From NCBI RefSeq assembly GCF_902498785.1, contig NZ_LR701494.1:1317105-1381104 (forward strand): 64,000 nt of DNA. The letters run 5' to 3'. Positions 32,984 through 41,677 of the stretch are shown here, in pieces. The position numbers and the translations under genes were made by a program. The stretch is from Sphingomonas sp. EC-HK361 (GTDB lineage Bacteria; Pseudomonadota; Alphaproteobacteria; Sphingomonadales; Sphingomonadaceae). A model generated the notes under the pieces. That model was given only the letters and a program-made list of their open reading frames with translations, had not been told where the DNA came from and searched no databases. Numbering within the stretch: position 1 is the stretch's first letter; each line of letters opens with the position of its first letter.

Positions 32984-33027
32984 GACCAGGACCGGGCGCG
33001 CCGGGCGGGCCGGCCGCCCTCACGAGA

Positions 33028-33050
33028 CGGAAGGCGATGGTCGCCTTCCG
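33028..33050 (+). promoter_or_regulatory. hairpin between traA and traL
   Basis: CGGAAGGCGA and TCGCCTTCCG form a perfect 10-bp stem with a TGG loop and no T-run. It sits 45 bp after the pilin stop. It could protect the pilin mRNA 3' end or partly stop transcription, so that pilin is made in excess over the channel proteins. Confidence 0.6.
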
Positions 33051-33091
33051 GAACCCACGCCCAGCGGCGTGGTGAAGCAAGGGAGAAGGGC

Positions 33092-33358
33092 GTGGACGAA
33101 CGTCTGCCACAGTTCCTGCATCGGCCGCTCCAGATCCTCTGGTTCGACAGTCAGGAGTTCATCGTCGTGATGTCCACGATCTTCGTCGCGGTCATCGTCG
33201 GCGGGATCATCGGCTGGGCTCTCATCGGCGCCCTTCTCCTCTTCATCCCCTGGAAGCGGACCAAGCCGCGCGGGTTCATCCCGCACCTGGCCTGGCGCTG
33301 GGGCCTCGCCCGCTTCCGCAACTATCCGGGTCCGACCCAGACCCGCTTTTTCGAGTAA
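33092..33358 (+). CDS. traL: TraL, pilus assembly protein
   Basis: 88 residues from GTG 33092 (GGGAGAAGGG upstream). One long membrane segment (VVMSTIFVAVIVGGIIGWAL and onward) and the short basic end WKRTKPRGF match TraL/VirB3-like proteins. It acts at the inner membrane with TraC and TraE. It precedes traE by 5 bp. Confidence 0.85.
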   Translation: MDERLPQFLHRPLQILWFDSQEFIVVMSTIFVAVIVGGIIGWALIGALLLFIPWKRTKPRGFIPHLAWRWGLARFRNYPGPTQTRFFE

Positions 33359-33363
33359 GCGAG

Positions 33364-33999
33364 ATGGCTTTTCCCTTCAGGCGCAAGCCCCAGGCCGATA
33401 TGATCGGCGATACGCGGCCGAGCTGGCACCTGCACCGCTACCTGCAGGGATCGGCCAACCTCTTCGAGGAAAATCGACTTCTCAAGGTCGCGATCGCCGG
33501 CCTCTTCGGCATCACCGCGGTCCTGGGCACGGTCATCTACACCTCGAACCAGAACACACGAACGGTGATCGTCCCGTTCGGCGCGGACGGCGACCTCTAT
33601 GTGACGGGCAACAAGCCCTCCGAGGCCTATCTCCGGGCGATCACCTTCAACATCGTCGGCCTTGCCGGCACCTATTCCGCCTATTCGGCTGACCGGCAGT
33701 TCCACGAGCTGCTGCGGATCGCGCATCCCAGCGCCTATAATGGCCTGCGCGACAGCCTGAACCGGCTGCTCGATGAGCTCGGCAACAATCCGACGCTCTC
33801 GATCGCAACCTATATCCGGGGCGACCAGCCCGTCACCTGGACGGGCAGCGAGATCCTTGTCCCCGTCGAGAAAGTCCGCGTGATCGGCGGCGTGATCCGC
33901 AAGTTCCGGGGCAATCTGCGCATTCGCTACGCGCTCGAGAATGGCCGTTTCTGGCTGACCGCCCTGCAGGAGGAGAATTTCAATGCCGATATCCGGTAA
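33364..33999 (+). CDS. traE: TraE, inner-membrane channel protein
   Basis: 211 residues. One N-terminal membrane helix (LLKVAIAGLFGITAVLGTVI) is followed by a periplasmic domain, the layout of TraE/VirB8-type proteins. The N-terminal NLFEENRLLKV segment is typical of TraE. It is part of the inner-membrane ring of the secretion channel. The traK start overlaps its end by 17 bp. Confidence 0.88.
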   Translation: MAFPFRRKPQADMIGDTRPSWHLHRYLQGSANLFEENRLLKVAIAGLFGITAVLGTVIYTSNQNTRTVIVPFGADGDLYVTGNKPSEAYLRAITFNIVGLAGTYSAYSADRQFHELLRIAHPSAYNGLRDSLNRLLDELGNNPTLSIATYIRGDQPVTWTGSEILVPVEKVRVIGGVIRKFRGNLRIRYALENGRFWLTALQEENFNADIR

Positions 34000-34777
34000 T
34001 CGGGCGAGGCGTGTCCGCCTTGCCGGGGCACCCGCCTTTTTGATCTTGGCCGCGACAATCCCTGCCGCTTCGCCCGCCCTCGCCCAGTCGATCGCGGCTT
34101 TGCCCGACCAGACAAGCCGCATCCGGCTGTCCAACCGTGACGTCAATCATATCGTCTGCGTGGGCGGCGAAATCGAGGACGTCAAATTTTCGGCCGAAAA
34201 GGGCCTCGCCGTCGAGCGCGGCGGTTCGGACGCCTGGGTCAAGTTCCTCGTGCTCGAGACCGACGATATGGGGGCCAAGACGCGCACCTATGTGACGACC
34301 CCTTCCGAATTCTTCGTCTCGTGCAACGGCGCGATCTACCCGCTCTATGCCGAACCGGCCGATATTCCGGCACAAACGGTGACGCTGGTTCCCGGCGGCG
34401 CGCAGCGCGCCCGCGCCAATGACGCGCTCCTGGGACCGCTGGTCGAAGAGGAACGGGCGGTCGGGATTGCGCTGGCGATCCTGCAGGACCGGGTACCGGC
34501 CTCCTTCTCCGAAGTGGCGCCCTCGCGCGACCGGCTGATCCTCGCTGATCTTCCGACCGCCTCGCTGTCGGAACGACGCCGCCTCGAGGTTGAGGGTGCG
34601 GGCCTGTCGGTCAGCGAATATCTCGTCCGCGCTGTTGCTACCACCACGCTCGATGAGCGCGACTTTCTCGATACCGCGCTCGGAGCCGACATCTTCGCCA
34701 TCACGATCGATCGCCTCACGCTGGGTCCAGGTGAGACTGCGCGGCTGATCGTCGTTCGCAGGAGCGTTCAGCCATGA
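33983..34777 (+). CDS. traK: TraK, secretin-like outer core component
   Basis: 264 residues with a signal peptide ending ASPALAQ (residue ~35). The mature part starts SRIRLSNRDVNHIVCVGG, the TraK signature region, and is beta-rich to the end. TraK is the VirB9-like periplasmic part of the outer-membrane core complex with TraB and TraV. AGGAGGA lies upstream of ATG 33983. Confidence 0.88.
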   Translation: MPISGNRARRVRLAGAPAFLILAATIPAASPALAQSIAALPDQTSRIRLSNRDVNHIVCVGGEIEDVKFSAEKGLAVERGGSDAWVKFLVLETDDMGAKTRTYVTTPSEFFVSCNGAIYPLYAEPADIPAQTVTLVPGGAQRARANDALLGPLVEEERAVGIALAILQDRVPASFSEVAPSRDRLILADLPTASLSERRRLEVEGAGLSVSEYLVRAVATTTLDERDFLDTALGADIFAITIDRLTLGPGETARLIVVRRSVQP

Positions 34778-36078
34778 CGACGCCAGAGGACACTCCGCAG
34801 ACGTCTCCGGCCGCGACGCCCCGTGCCGGTGGCGACGAAAGCCTCAACGATACGTCGCCCCGCCCCGCGTTGCTCGATCTGAGGGCGCAGTGGTCGAAAC
34901 TTACCTCGGATCAGAAGCTGCGCACCAAGCAGTTGGGCGTGGTCTCGACGATCGCGCTGCTCGGCCTCGGCCTCTACACCGCCAGCTCTAGCGGAAAGAA
35001 GGAAGCGCCCAAGGCGCCCCAGGCCAGCAATCTTGATATGGGCGCAGGGCTTCGCGGCGATAGCCTCGAGGTGAAACTGCGCGGCGACCTCCAGAAGATC
35101 CTCGACGGACAGAGCTTGCTCGGCGACCGGGTCACCGCGATCGAGGAGGGCAAGGTCGTTCCCGGTGGCAGCGCTGGCGCTCACACGCCAGCAGCAGGCG
35201 ATGGCGGTGATCTCCCGCCCGCGATCCCCGGCGAGGCGCCCGCCTATCCGCCCGTACCTCGCGAGGCAAAGGGCGCGGCGGACGAAATTCCAGCACCGCC
35301 GACCCCGCCTGCCGCGCCCCCGGCACCGCCTGCTCCGCCTACCGAGCGCCAGATCGGCGCGATCGGCGCGGCGACCGCCGCGCAAGGAGCGGAGGGAGGC
35401 GCGAGCGGCGGGGCTGCATCAAAAAAAGGGAAGCGGACGATCTATTTGCCACCTGGTTTCATGAAGGCGCGGCTGCTGACCGGCATCGACGCGCTGGCGA
35501 GCCGGGACGCGACCAGTAACCCCGAGCCGATCATCGCCCGGGTCCAGGCGCCCGCCGTGCTTCCGAACGAGGTGAAGGCCAATCTCGCCGGCTGCTTCGT
35601 CATCGGCAATGCGACCGGCAGCCTCGCCAAGGAGCGGGTCGAGATCCAGCTGGTTTCGATCTCCTGCGTGGACTTTGAGAGTCATGCAGTCGTCGATCAG
35701 GCGATCAAGGGTTTCTTCGTCGATGCCGACGGCAAGAAGGGCCTGTCCGGCAAGGTCGTGACCCGTGCCGGCGCGACGCTCGCCCGCTCGTTCATCGCCG
35801 GCACGATCGCCGGCATCTCACAGAGCGTCGAAGGATCGTTCGGCAGCCTGTCGACGTCAGCGCTGGGCAGCGTGCGGAGCCTCGATGCCGGCGACGCCGT
35901 GAAGACCGGCATTGCCGGAGGGCTGTCCAAATCGTCGGACAAGCTCACCGACTTCTATCTCGATCTGGCCCGCCAGGCCGGCCCCGTCGTCGAAGTCGGC
36001 GCGGCGAAGGACGTCGTGGTCGTCATCCAGGAGGGCCTCGCCCTCGAGATCAAGCCATCGGTCGGGAGCAAATTCTGA
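34774..36078 (+). CDS. traB: TraB, core-complex scaffold protein (VirB10-like)
   Basis: 434 residues. A cytoplasmic N-terminus, one membrane helix (~62-72), then a Pro/Ala-rich periplasmic linker with PPAPPAPP repeats. The conserved C-terminal domain has RTIYLPPGFMKARLLTGIDA and SISCVDFESHAVVD and spans periplasm and outer membrane. TraB/VirB10 senses ATP use and gates the channel. It overlaps traK by 4 bp and ends one base into the following frame. Confidence 0.9.
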   Translation: MTTPEDTPQTSPAATPRAGGDESLNDTSPRPALLDLRAQWSKLTSDQKLRTKQLGVVSTIALLGLGLYTASSSGKKEAPKAPQASNLDMGAGLRGDSLEVKLRGDLQKILDGQSLLGDRVTAIEEGKVVPGGSAGAHTPAAGDGGDLPPAIPGEAPAYPPVPREAKGAADEIPAPPTPPAAPPAPPAPPTERQIGAIGAATAAQGAEGGASGGAASKKGKRTIYLPPGFMKARLLTGIDALASRDATSNPEPIIARVQAPAVLPNEVKANLAGCFVIGNATGSLAKERVEIQLVSISCVDFESHAVVDQAIKGFFVDADGKKGLSGKVVTRAGATLARSFIAGTIAGISQSVEGSFGSLSTSALGSVRSLDAGDAVKTGIAGGLSKSSDKLTDFYLDLARQAGPVVEVGAAKDVVVVIQEGLALEIKPSVGSKF

Positions 36079-36113
36079 TGCTCCCCGCGCCCCAGTCCAT
36101 AGGAGTCTCCGCC

Positions 36114-36776
36114 ATGCATCTGCTGGCCCATCAGTCTCTTCATCGCTCGCTGCTCTCGCTCAGCCTGCTGGTTGCCCTAGGCGGCTGCGCCACGGTCGGC
36201 TCGATGATGTCGCCCTATTCGGAGAAGTTCGACTGCAAGAACAGCGATCACGGTCAGTGCATCCATCCTGACCGCGCCTATGCCGACGCTGTGGCCGGCG
36301 TCGCGTCGAAGTCCGACCCCAAAGTCACCAACGACCGCGCCATGCTGCGCGGCCAGGATGCGGACCGAGCGGGCATGCGGTCACAGGCCGAGGCTGCCGG
36401 CACTGCCTATGGCAGCTACCGCGACAGCGTCTATCGCGAACTCAAGGGTCTGATCGAGGCGCCCGTCACGCCGATGCTGAAGCCGGCGCGCACGGTGCGC
36501 ACGCTGATCCTGCCCTATGCAGATCGCCAGCGCCCCGACCGTCTCTATATGCCGCGCTATGTCTATTCGGTGACCGACAAGCCTGTCTGGGTGGTAGGCG
36601 GCGCCCTCATCGCCTCGCCCGACCGCGCATCCCAGGCGCCGATCCTCGGCCAGGTCCGCGATACCAACGCGCCGGACGGCGAGCCTGCACCGGCTCAGGA
36701 GTCCGTCATCGCTCCTTCTGCCCCGGCGCCTGTCTCCCAAACGAACGCCCCGCCCGCACCGGAGCCGAAGCCATGA
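36114..36776 (+). CDS. traV: TraV, outer-membrane lipoprotein
   Basis: 220 residues from ATG 36114 (AGGAGTC upstream); a start at 36078 is possible. A lipobox LVALGGC near residue 23 makes it a lipoprotein, with the mature end CATVGSMMSPYSEKFDC. The TraV-type short cysteine region is followed by a long Pro/Ala-rich tail. It anchors the core complex in the outer membrane (VirB7-like role). Overlaps traC by 4 bp. Confidence 0.85.
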   Translation: MHLLAHQSLHRSLLSLSLLVALGGCATVGSMMSPYSEKFDCKNSDHGQCIHPDRAYADAVAGVASKSDPKVTNDRAMLRGQDADRAGMRSQAEAAGTAYGSYRDSVYRELKGLIEAPVTPMLKPARTVRTLILPYADRQRPDRLYMPRYVYSVTDKPVWVVGGALIASPDRASQAPILGQVRDTNAPDGEPAPAQESVIAPSAPAPVSQTNAPPAPEPKP

Positions 36777-39271
36777 GCGCGCTTAGCTATAAGCGGTTGC
36801 GCAGTGCCGTCCGGCGCGACAGCTTTTCAGATCATCTCCCGCTCGTCGCATGGGATGAGGATACGGAAGCATTCCTGTGCATCGACGACACCTGGGGTCA
36901 TGCCTGGGAGCTGGTGCCGACCGCCTATATGTTCGCCCATGTCCAGGGCGCGCTGCAGGGCTTGCTCAATATCCATTTCCCCGACGGCACGGTCCTGCAG
37001 CTGCACACCTTCGCGGACCCGCTGATCGACGGCGCGCTGGATGCGTTTCTTGACCTCAAGATCCGCGACGATCCGCTCATTCAGGCATCCGCGCGCCATA
37101 CCCGCGCCTATCTGAGCGAGGGACGTCATGGCCTCAAAGCGCTGCACGGCATCCCGGTCCGCAACTTCCGGACATTGCTGTCGATCAAGACAAGGCGCCC
37201 GCTCGGCGAGGATCTGCGCCGACAGGTCGAGGAGCAATTGTCGAAACTCGGCATCCGCAGATTGCCGCCCGAGGACATGGTCGCCTTCTATCGTCGAGTC
37301 TTCAACGGCGTCGCGAACCCGGCGCCAGGCGTGTTTGCCGATGGCACCACCGTCGGCGCGCCGCCGATCGCGAAACAGATCATCGATGCGGGACCCGATC
37401 TCGTGTTCGAGGGCGCGGAGGTGTTCCTCGGCAATCAGGTCGCGCGCTGCCTGACCCCCAAGGCGCCGGCGCGGCGGATCACCGCCGAACGGGCCAACCG
37501 CTTCATGGGCGGGATGCGCGGGGCGTCCGAGGACAGTGACCAGATCGGCGGACCGTTTCTCTACACGCTCAACATCCTGTTCGATCATTCGCAGTTCGAG
37601 ATTCATAAGCGCGCGCAAATTCTGTCGGCGCAGAAGGCAGCCGGAAGCTTCGCGGTCGAGGTCGGCAAGCAGATCGAGGAGATCGGCTGGATCCTTGACG
37701 AGGCGGGCAACAGCAAGTTCGTCCGCGTCATTCCCACGATTTGGGTGTTCGGCAGGGACCGCGCCCATGCCCGCGATCTCGCCGCGCGCGCCAAGCGGCT
37801 GTGGGAGGGCGAACCCTTGCCCTTCTCGATGCAGGAGGAGAGCTATCTCAACCCGACGCTACTGGTGATGAGCCTGCCTTTCGGGCTTTACCCTGACCGA
37901 ACGACGCTACGCCTGCTCGAGCGTGACTTTCGTATGCCGGTCAAGGCTGCGGTGCTGATGGCGCCGATCCAGACGGATTTCCGCGGCGGCGGGCGACCGG
38001 CCCTGCTCTACACAGGGCGCAAGGGCCAGCTCGTCACGCTCGACCTCTTCGATCCGCGCATCAACAATTATAACTTCATCGTCTCGGCCGAGAGTGGGGC
38101 CGGCAAGAGCTTCCTGCTCAACAATCTGTGCCAGCAATATTTCGCCTGCGGCGCGCTGATCCGCATCATCGATATCGGCGGCAGCTACCGCAAGCTCTGT
38201 ACCCTCTGTTCGGGCCGGTACATCGACATTGGCGAAGAGCATCTCGTCCTCAACCCCTTCGATATGGGATTGGCGCTCGACGGCGACGACAAGCAGTCGG
38301 CCATCACCATGGCTGTGGCGATCGTCGCCGAGATGGCGAATGCGGCCACCCGCAAGGGCGTCACGACATCGGAATGGAATCTGCTGAAGTCGGCCGTCCA
38401 GTGGACGATCGACACGGGTCGCGCCGACCATGGCATCGACGCGGTGCGCGAGTGGCTCGGTACTTATCCCTCGCAAGTGGAGACCGCGCTCGACAGCGTC
38501 GATCACCTCGTCCCCGTCGCGCGTGAGCTCGCCTTCAACTTGCGCGATTTCGGGTCGGGCGGCGCCTATGGCCATTATTTCAACGGCCCCTCGACGCTCG
38601 ACATCCGCAACGATGAATTCGTCGTGCTGGAACTCGAGCGCCTGAAGTCGATGCCCGACTTGTTCAACGTCATCGTCATGGTGGTGGTGAACGCGGTCAC
38701 GCAGGAACTCTATCTCTCCGCCCGCGACCGTCCGCGATTTGTGCTGTGCGACGAGGCCGCGCAATTCATGACGCGCACCGACGGGCAGGATCTCTCGCGC
38801 CTCGCCGAGGCGTTCGGCCAGGGCTATCGCCGCGCGCGCAAATATCGGGGCTCGTTCGGTATCGTGCTCCAGTCGATGAACGACCTCACGCTGTTTGGCG
38901 GAACGGGCCAGGTCATCCTCGAAAATGCCGCGACCCGCTTCCTGTTGCAGGGCTCGACCTACGACCGGGCCGTCGACAACAAGATCCTCGATTATTCGGG
39001 CTTCGTCCTCGACCTTTTAAAGTCGGTTCGCAACTCGAAGCCCAATTATTCCGAGGTGTTCATCGACTCGCCGCTCGGGCTCGGCATCGCCCGGCTCGTG
39101 GTCGATCCCTTCTCCTACTGGATCAACACGAGCGCGCCCGACGAAGTGGCGGCGTTCGAGGCGTTGATGCGCCAGGGGCTGTCGCCACTCGAGGCGGTCT
39201 GCCGCCTGGCCGGCGTCGATCCATCCGAAATCCTGGGCGCGCCGACCGTGCCCGGCCTGGTGGAGGGCTGA
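36773..39271 (+). CDS. traC: TraC, VirB4-family secretion ATPase
   Basis: 832 residues, cytoplasmic. Walker A AESGAGKSFLLNN lies near residue 442, and Walker B with following Glu is at VLCDEAAQFM near residue 658. The N-terminal TraC domain includes the segment GGMRGASEDSDQIGGPFLYT. TraC energises pilus assembly and substrate transfer. It is the longest-conserved gene of the set and follows traV with a 4-bp overlap. Confidence 0.95.
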   Translation: MSALSYKRLRSAVRRDSFSDHLPLVAWDEDTEAFLCIDDTWGHAWELVPTAYMFAHVQGALQGLLNIHFPDGTVLQLHTFADPLIDGALDAFLDLKIRDDPLIQASARHTRAYLSEGRHGLKALHGIPVRNFRTLLSIKTRRPLGEDLRRQVEEQLSKLGIRRLPPEDMVAFYRRVFNGVANPAPGVFADGTTVGAPPIAKQIIDAGPDLVFEGAEVFLGNQVARCLTPKAPARRITAERANRFMGGMRGASEDSDQIGGPFLYTLNILFDHSQFEIHKRAQILSAQKAAGSFAVEVGKQIEEIGWILDEAGNSKFVRVIPTIWVFGRDRAHARDLAARAKRLWEGEPLPFSMQEESYLNPTLLVMSLPFGLYPDRTTLRLLERDFRMPVKAAVLMAPIQTDFRGGGRPALLYTGRKGQLVTLDLFDPRINNYNFIVSAESGAGKSFLLNNLCQQYFACGALIRIIDIGGSYRKLCTLCSGRYIDIGEEHLVLNPFDMGLALDGDDKQSAITMAVAIVAEMANAATRKGVTTSEWNLLKSAVQWTIDTGRADHGIDAVREWLGTYPSQVETALDSVDHLVPVARELAFNLRDFGSGGAYGHYFNGPSTLDIRNDEFVVLELERLKSMPDLFNVIVMVVVNAVTQELYLSARDRPRFVLCDEAAQFMTRTDGQDLSRLAEAFGQGYRRARKYRGSFGIVLQSMNDLTLFGGTGQVILENAATRFLLQGSTYDRAVDNKILDYSGFVLDLLKSVRNSKPNYSEVFIDSPLGLGIARLVVDPFSYWINTSAPDEVAAFEALMRQGLSPLEAVCRLAGVDPSEILGAPTVPGLVEG

Positions 39272-39276
39272 CCGTC

Positions 39277-39603
39277 ATGGCCCGCTATACCCCGCACCCC
39301 GACCAGCTGCCGCTCAACTGGTCCGACAATGAGGCCATCGAGCTGATCGTCGAGCAGCGGCTCGCCGAGCGGTTCGAGGCGGAGTCCTTTCAGTGGCGCT
39401 TCCGGCTCGTGATGATCGAGACCGTGATGATGGGCCTGCTGGTGCTGGTGGCCGGGCTCCTTCTCAAGCAACCGACCATGATGGTGCTTCGCGCCTCGCT
39501 GCTCGTCGCGGCGTCCTGCATGGCGACGGGCCTGCTGTTGCTCAGTCTGTCGGCCGGCACCGCTAAGCTGATGAGCCGCCTTCGCCGGAGACGCGGCAAA
39601 TGA
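39277..39603 (+). CDS. small membrane protein of the transfer operon
   Basis: 108 residues with two membrane helices (VMIETVMMGLLVLVAGLLL and MVLRASLLVAASCMATGLLL) and basic ends (RLRRRRGK). It occupies the place of trbI in F-type operons (between traC and traW), but I see no clear TrbI sequence match. It overlaps the next gene by 4 bp (ATGA). Confidence 0.7.
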   Translation: MARYTPHPDQLPLNWSDNEAIELIVEQRLAERFEAESFQWRFRLVMIETVMMGLLVLVAGLLLKQPTMMVLRASLLVAASCMATGLLLLSLSAGTAKLMSRLRRRRGK

Positions 39604-39833
39604 ATGGGCTTACCTCTTCCACGCCCTCGCAGGCGGCGATCCGTCTAACGGTCAGCGGCTTCCTGCTGATGCAGATCCAGAGCGCGCTGCTGCTGATGTC
39701 GCCATCGCTCGACCGTGAGTCCGGCATGCTGATCTGGATCCTCACGCCAATTGCCGTCTCAGCCTTCGTCGCCGCCCTGATCGGCATCCCCGAGCCGCCT
39801 GAAGGACATTGGAGACAGCGTCATGGCCGATAA
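39600..39833 (+). CDS. small membrane protein of the transfer operon
   Basis: 77 residues with two hydrophobic helices (LTVSGFLLMQIQSALLLMS and LIWILTPIAVSAFVAALIGI). Not recognised. It overlaps the preceding gene by 4 bp and the traW gene by 11 bp, so it is firmly inside the operon. The two small membrane proteins may work as a pair. Confidence 0.65.
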   Translation: MNGLTSSTPSQAAIRLTVSGFLLMQIQSALLLMSPSLDRESGMLIWILTPIAVSAFVAALIGIPEPPEGHWRQRHGR

Positions 39834-40509
39834 CCTGCTCCGCCGGCTTCGCCCTGGCCCGATCCTTGTTGCCTTTCTCGCCTGCAACGCCCTGGCCGCA
39901 GCCAGTGCGCTGGCGCTCACCGGGCCGGTGGCGGGCGGCACACGCAGCACCATCGGGCGCACCTGGCCAATCGCGGAGCCGGATGCGCTTGCCGAGATCG
40001 AGGGCAAGGTCGCGACGCTGCCGGGCGATATGAGCACAGCCTTTGGCCCGCGTGACAAGTGGACCGCGCTTAAGGCTGCTCCGCTGGGAGTAGCGGGCGC
40101 CGATCGGGTGCGCAGCGTCGTGCCCTTCTACACTCTCGAATTCGATATCACGCTGCCGGACGGGAAGACGCTCTACCCCAAGGGCTTTACCTTCAATCCG
40201 CTGACCTATGTGACGCTGCCACAGCGCCTCGTCGTCGTGCACCCCCGCGACCTGGGCTGGGCGCTGCGCAATGCCCGGGCCAGCGATTTCATCCTGCTCT
40301 CGGCGCTTGGGTCACAGAATGGCGACGCGATCGACCTCTCTGAAAAGACCGGGCGTCCGATCTACATCCTGGAGGAACGGGTCAAGCAGAGGTTCGGACT
40401 GACGGTGGCGCCGGTCATCGTCGAGCAGTCGGGCACGCGGCTCATGCTCACCGAATATGGTCCGAAGAGCCGGGTGACCGTGGTCGCGGCGAAAGGAGCG
40501 ACGCGATGA
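39823..40509 (+). CDS. traW: TraW, periplasmic pilus assembly protein
   Basis: 228 residues with an N-terminal hydrophobic export signal (ILVAFLACNALAAASALAL). The mature part has IGRTWPIAEPDALAEIEGKV near the start and FNPLTYVTLPQRLVVV, both typical of TraW. TraW acts in the periplasm with TrbC and TraU in pilus formation. Overlaps traU by 4 bp. Confidence 0.9.
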   Translation: MADNLLRRLRPGPILVAFLACNALAAASALALTGPVAGGTRSTIGRTWPIAEPDALAEIEGKVATLPGDMSTAFGPRDKWTALKAAPLGVAGADRVRSVVPFYTLEFDITLPDGKTLYPKGFTFNPLTYVTLPQRLVVVHPRDLGWALRNARASDFILLSALGSQNGDAIDLSEKTGRPIYILEERVKQRFGLTVAPVIVEQSGTRLMLTEYGPKSRVTVVAAKGATR

Positions 40510-41522
40510 TTGGGCGCCTCCCCATCTTCGTCACTGGCCTCCTCATCGGGCTTGCGATGACGCTGGCCTGGCCGAGCCCGGCGCGCGCCTCCAAATGCGA
40601 GGCGGGCACCGTCTTCAACCCCATCACCAAGGTGCGCTGGACCTGCATCTTTCCGATCACGGTCGGAGGCATTCGGGTCGGAAGCTTCGACAAGCTCGAC
40701 AAGGCGCTCGACGCGCAGTCCGCGTCCAAGCCGCTCTGTGCCTGCCGCAAGGGCATCCAGTTCTGGTTCGGCGTCAAGGTCTCCTACTGGTCGCCGAACC
40801 GGATGGTCGATGTCGTGACCGAACCCGGCTGCATGATGGCTCTGGGCGCCGATCTCCTGCCGACCGGCGGCAAGCTCCAGGGCAGCCAGTCGTCGATCTC
40901 GGACGGCACCAACACCCGCAAGATGTTCGCGCAAATGCATTATTACATCTCGCCGGTCTGGGCGATGCTTGACATGTTCACAGACCTGCCCTGCCTCGAG
41001 AATGACGGCTTCGACGTGGCCATGATGACCGAGGTGCTGCCCACCTGGCAGTCGGGGACGCTGGGCGCGATCATCCAGCCCGAGGGCATCCTGTTCGGCA
41101 ATCCCGCCGCCGGGCTTGCCTGCATGGGCGACAGCGCGGCGGCGGCGGCCGGGAAGGTCATCGACCCGCTGTTTTGGTGCATGGGGAGCTGGGGCGCGAC
41201 CTATCCGATCGCCGGCGACATCCATTTCGACGACAGCGTCGAGGCATGGGCGGGGCTTGCCGCGCGCGGTGTGTTCATGATGGGCCGTCTCGGCGCGCTC
41301 ACGATCAGTTCGGCCGATGGCTGCTCGTTCGTGCCGCAGCCAGTGTGGACCAAGAGCCGCTACAAGCTCCAGATCATGGAGCCCGTGAAGGGCGGCAAGT
41401 GCGTCAATATCGGCCGTCCGGGATCGCTCTGGTCCTCGGCCAAGCATGCGCCTGGCAAGGACAATGCCCAGTTCATGCTCTTCGAAAAGGTGATCTGCTG
41501 CGCCGGGATACCGGTGCCATGA
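40506..41522 (+). CDS. traU: TraU, conjugal transfer protein
   Basis: 338 residues with a signal peptide ending SPARAS. It is Cys-rich (CEAGTVFNPITKVRWTCIFP, PLCACRKG, and CWG-like pairs toward the C-terminus), the pattern of TraU. It is needed for DNA transfer more than for pilus growth in F. Its disulfides probably depend on the DsbC-like protein at the operon head. Confidence 0.93.
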   Translation: MIGRLPIFVTGLLIGLAMTLAWPSPARASKCEAGTVFNPITKVRWTCIFPITVGGIRVGSFDKLDKALDAQSASKPLCACRKGIQFWFGVKVSYWSPNRMVDVVTEPGCMMALGADLLPTGGKLQGSQSSISDGTNTRKMFAQMHYYISPVWAMLDMFTDLPCLENDGFDVAMMTEVLPTWQSGTLGAIIQPEGILFGNPAAGLACMGDSAAAAAGKVIDPLFWCMGSWGATYPIAGDIHFDDSVEAWAGLAARGVFMMGRLGALTISSADGCSFVPQPVWTKSRYKLQIMEPVKGGKCVNIGRPGSLWSSAKHAPGKDNAQFMLFEKVICCAGIPVP

Positions 41523-41677
41523 GCCGATCATTTTCCCCCGTTCCCGCACGCGCCAGCCATCCATTCCGGAGGTCTGTTCGCCAAGGCCCCTACGGCCGAG
41601 GGCTGCCGTGCGGGACAGGAGCGGCGCCGCCAAGCCCCCCTGGCGGCGTCGCTCCACCCCCGGCCAGCGCGGCCGCA

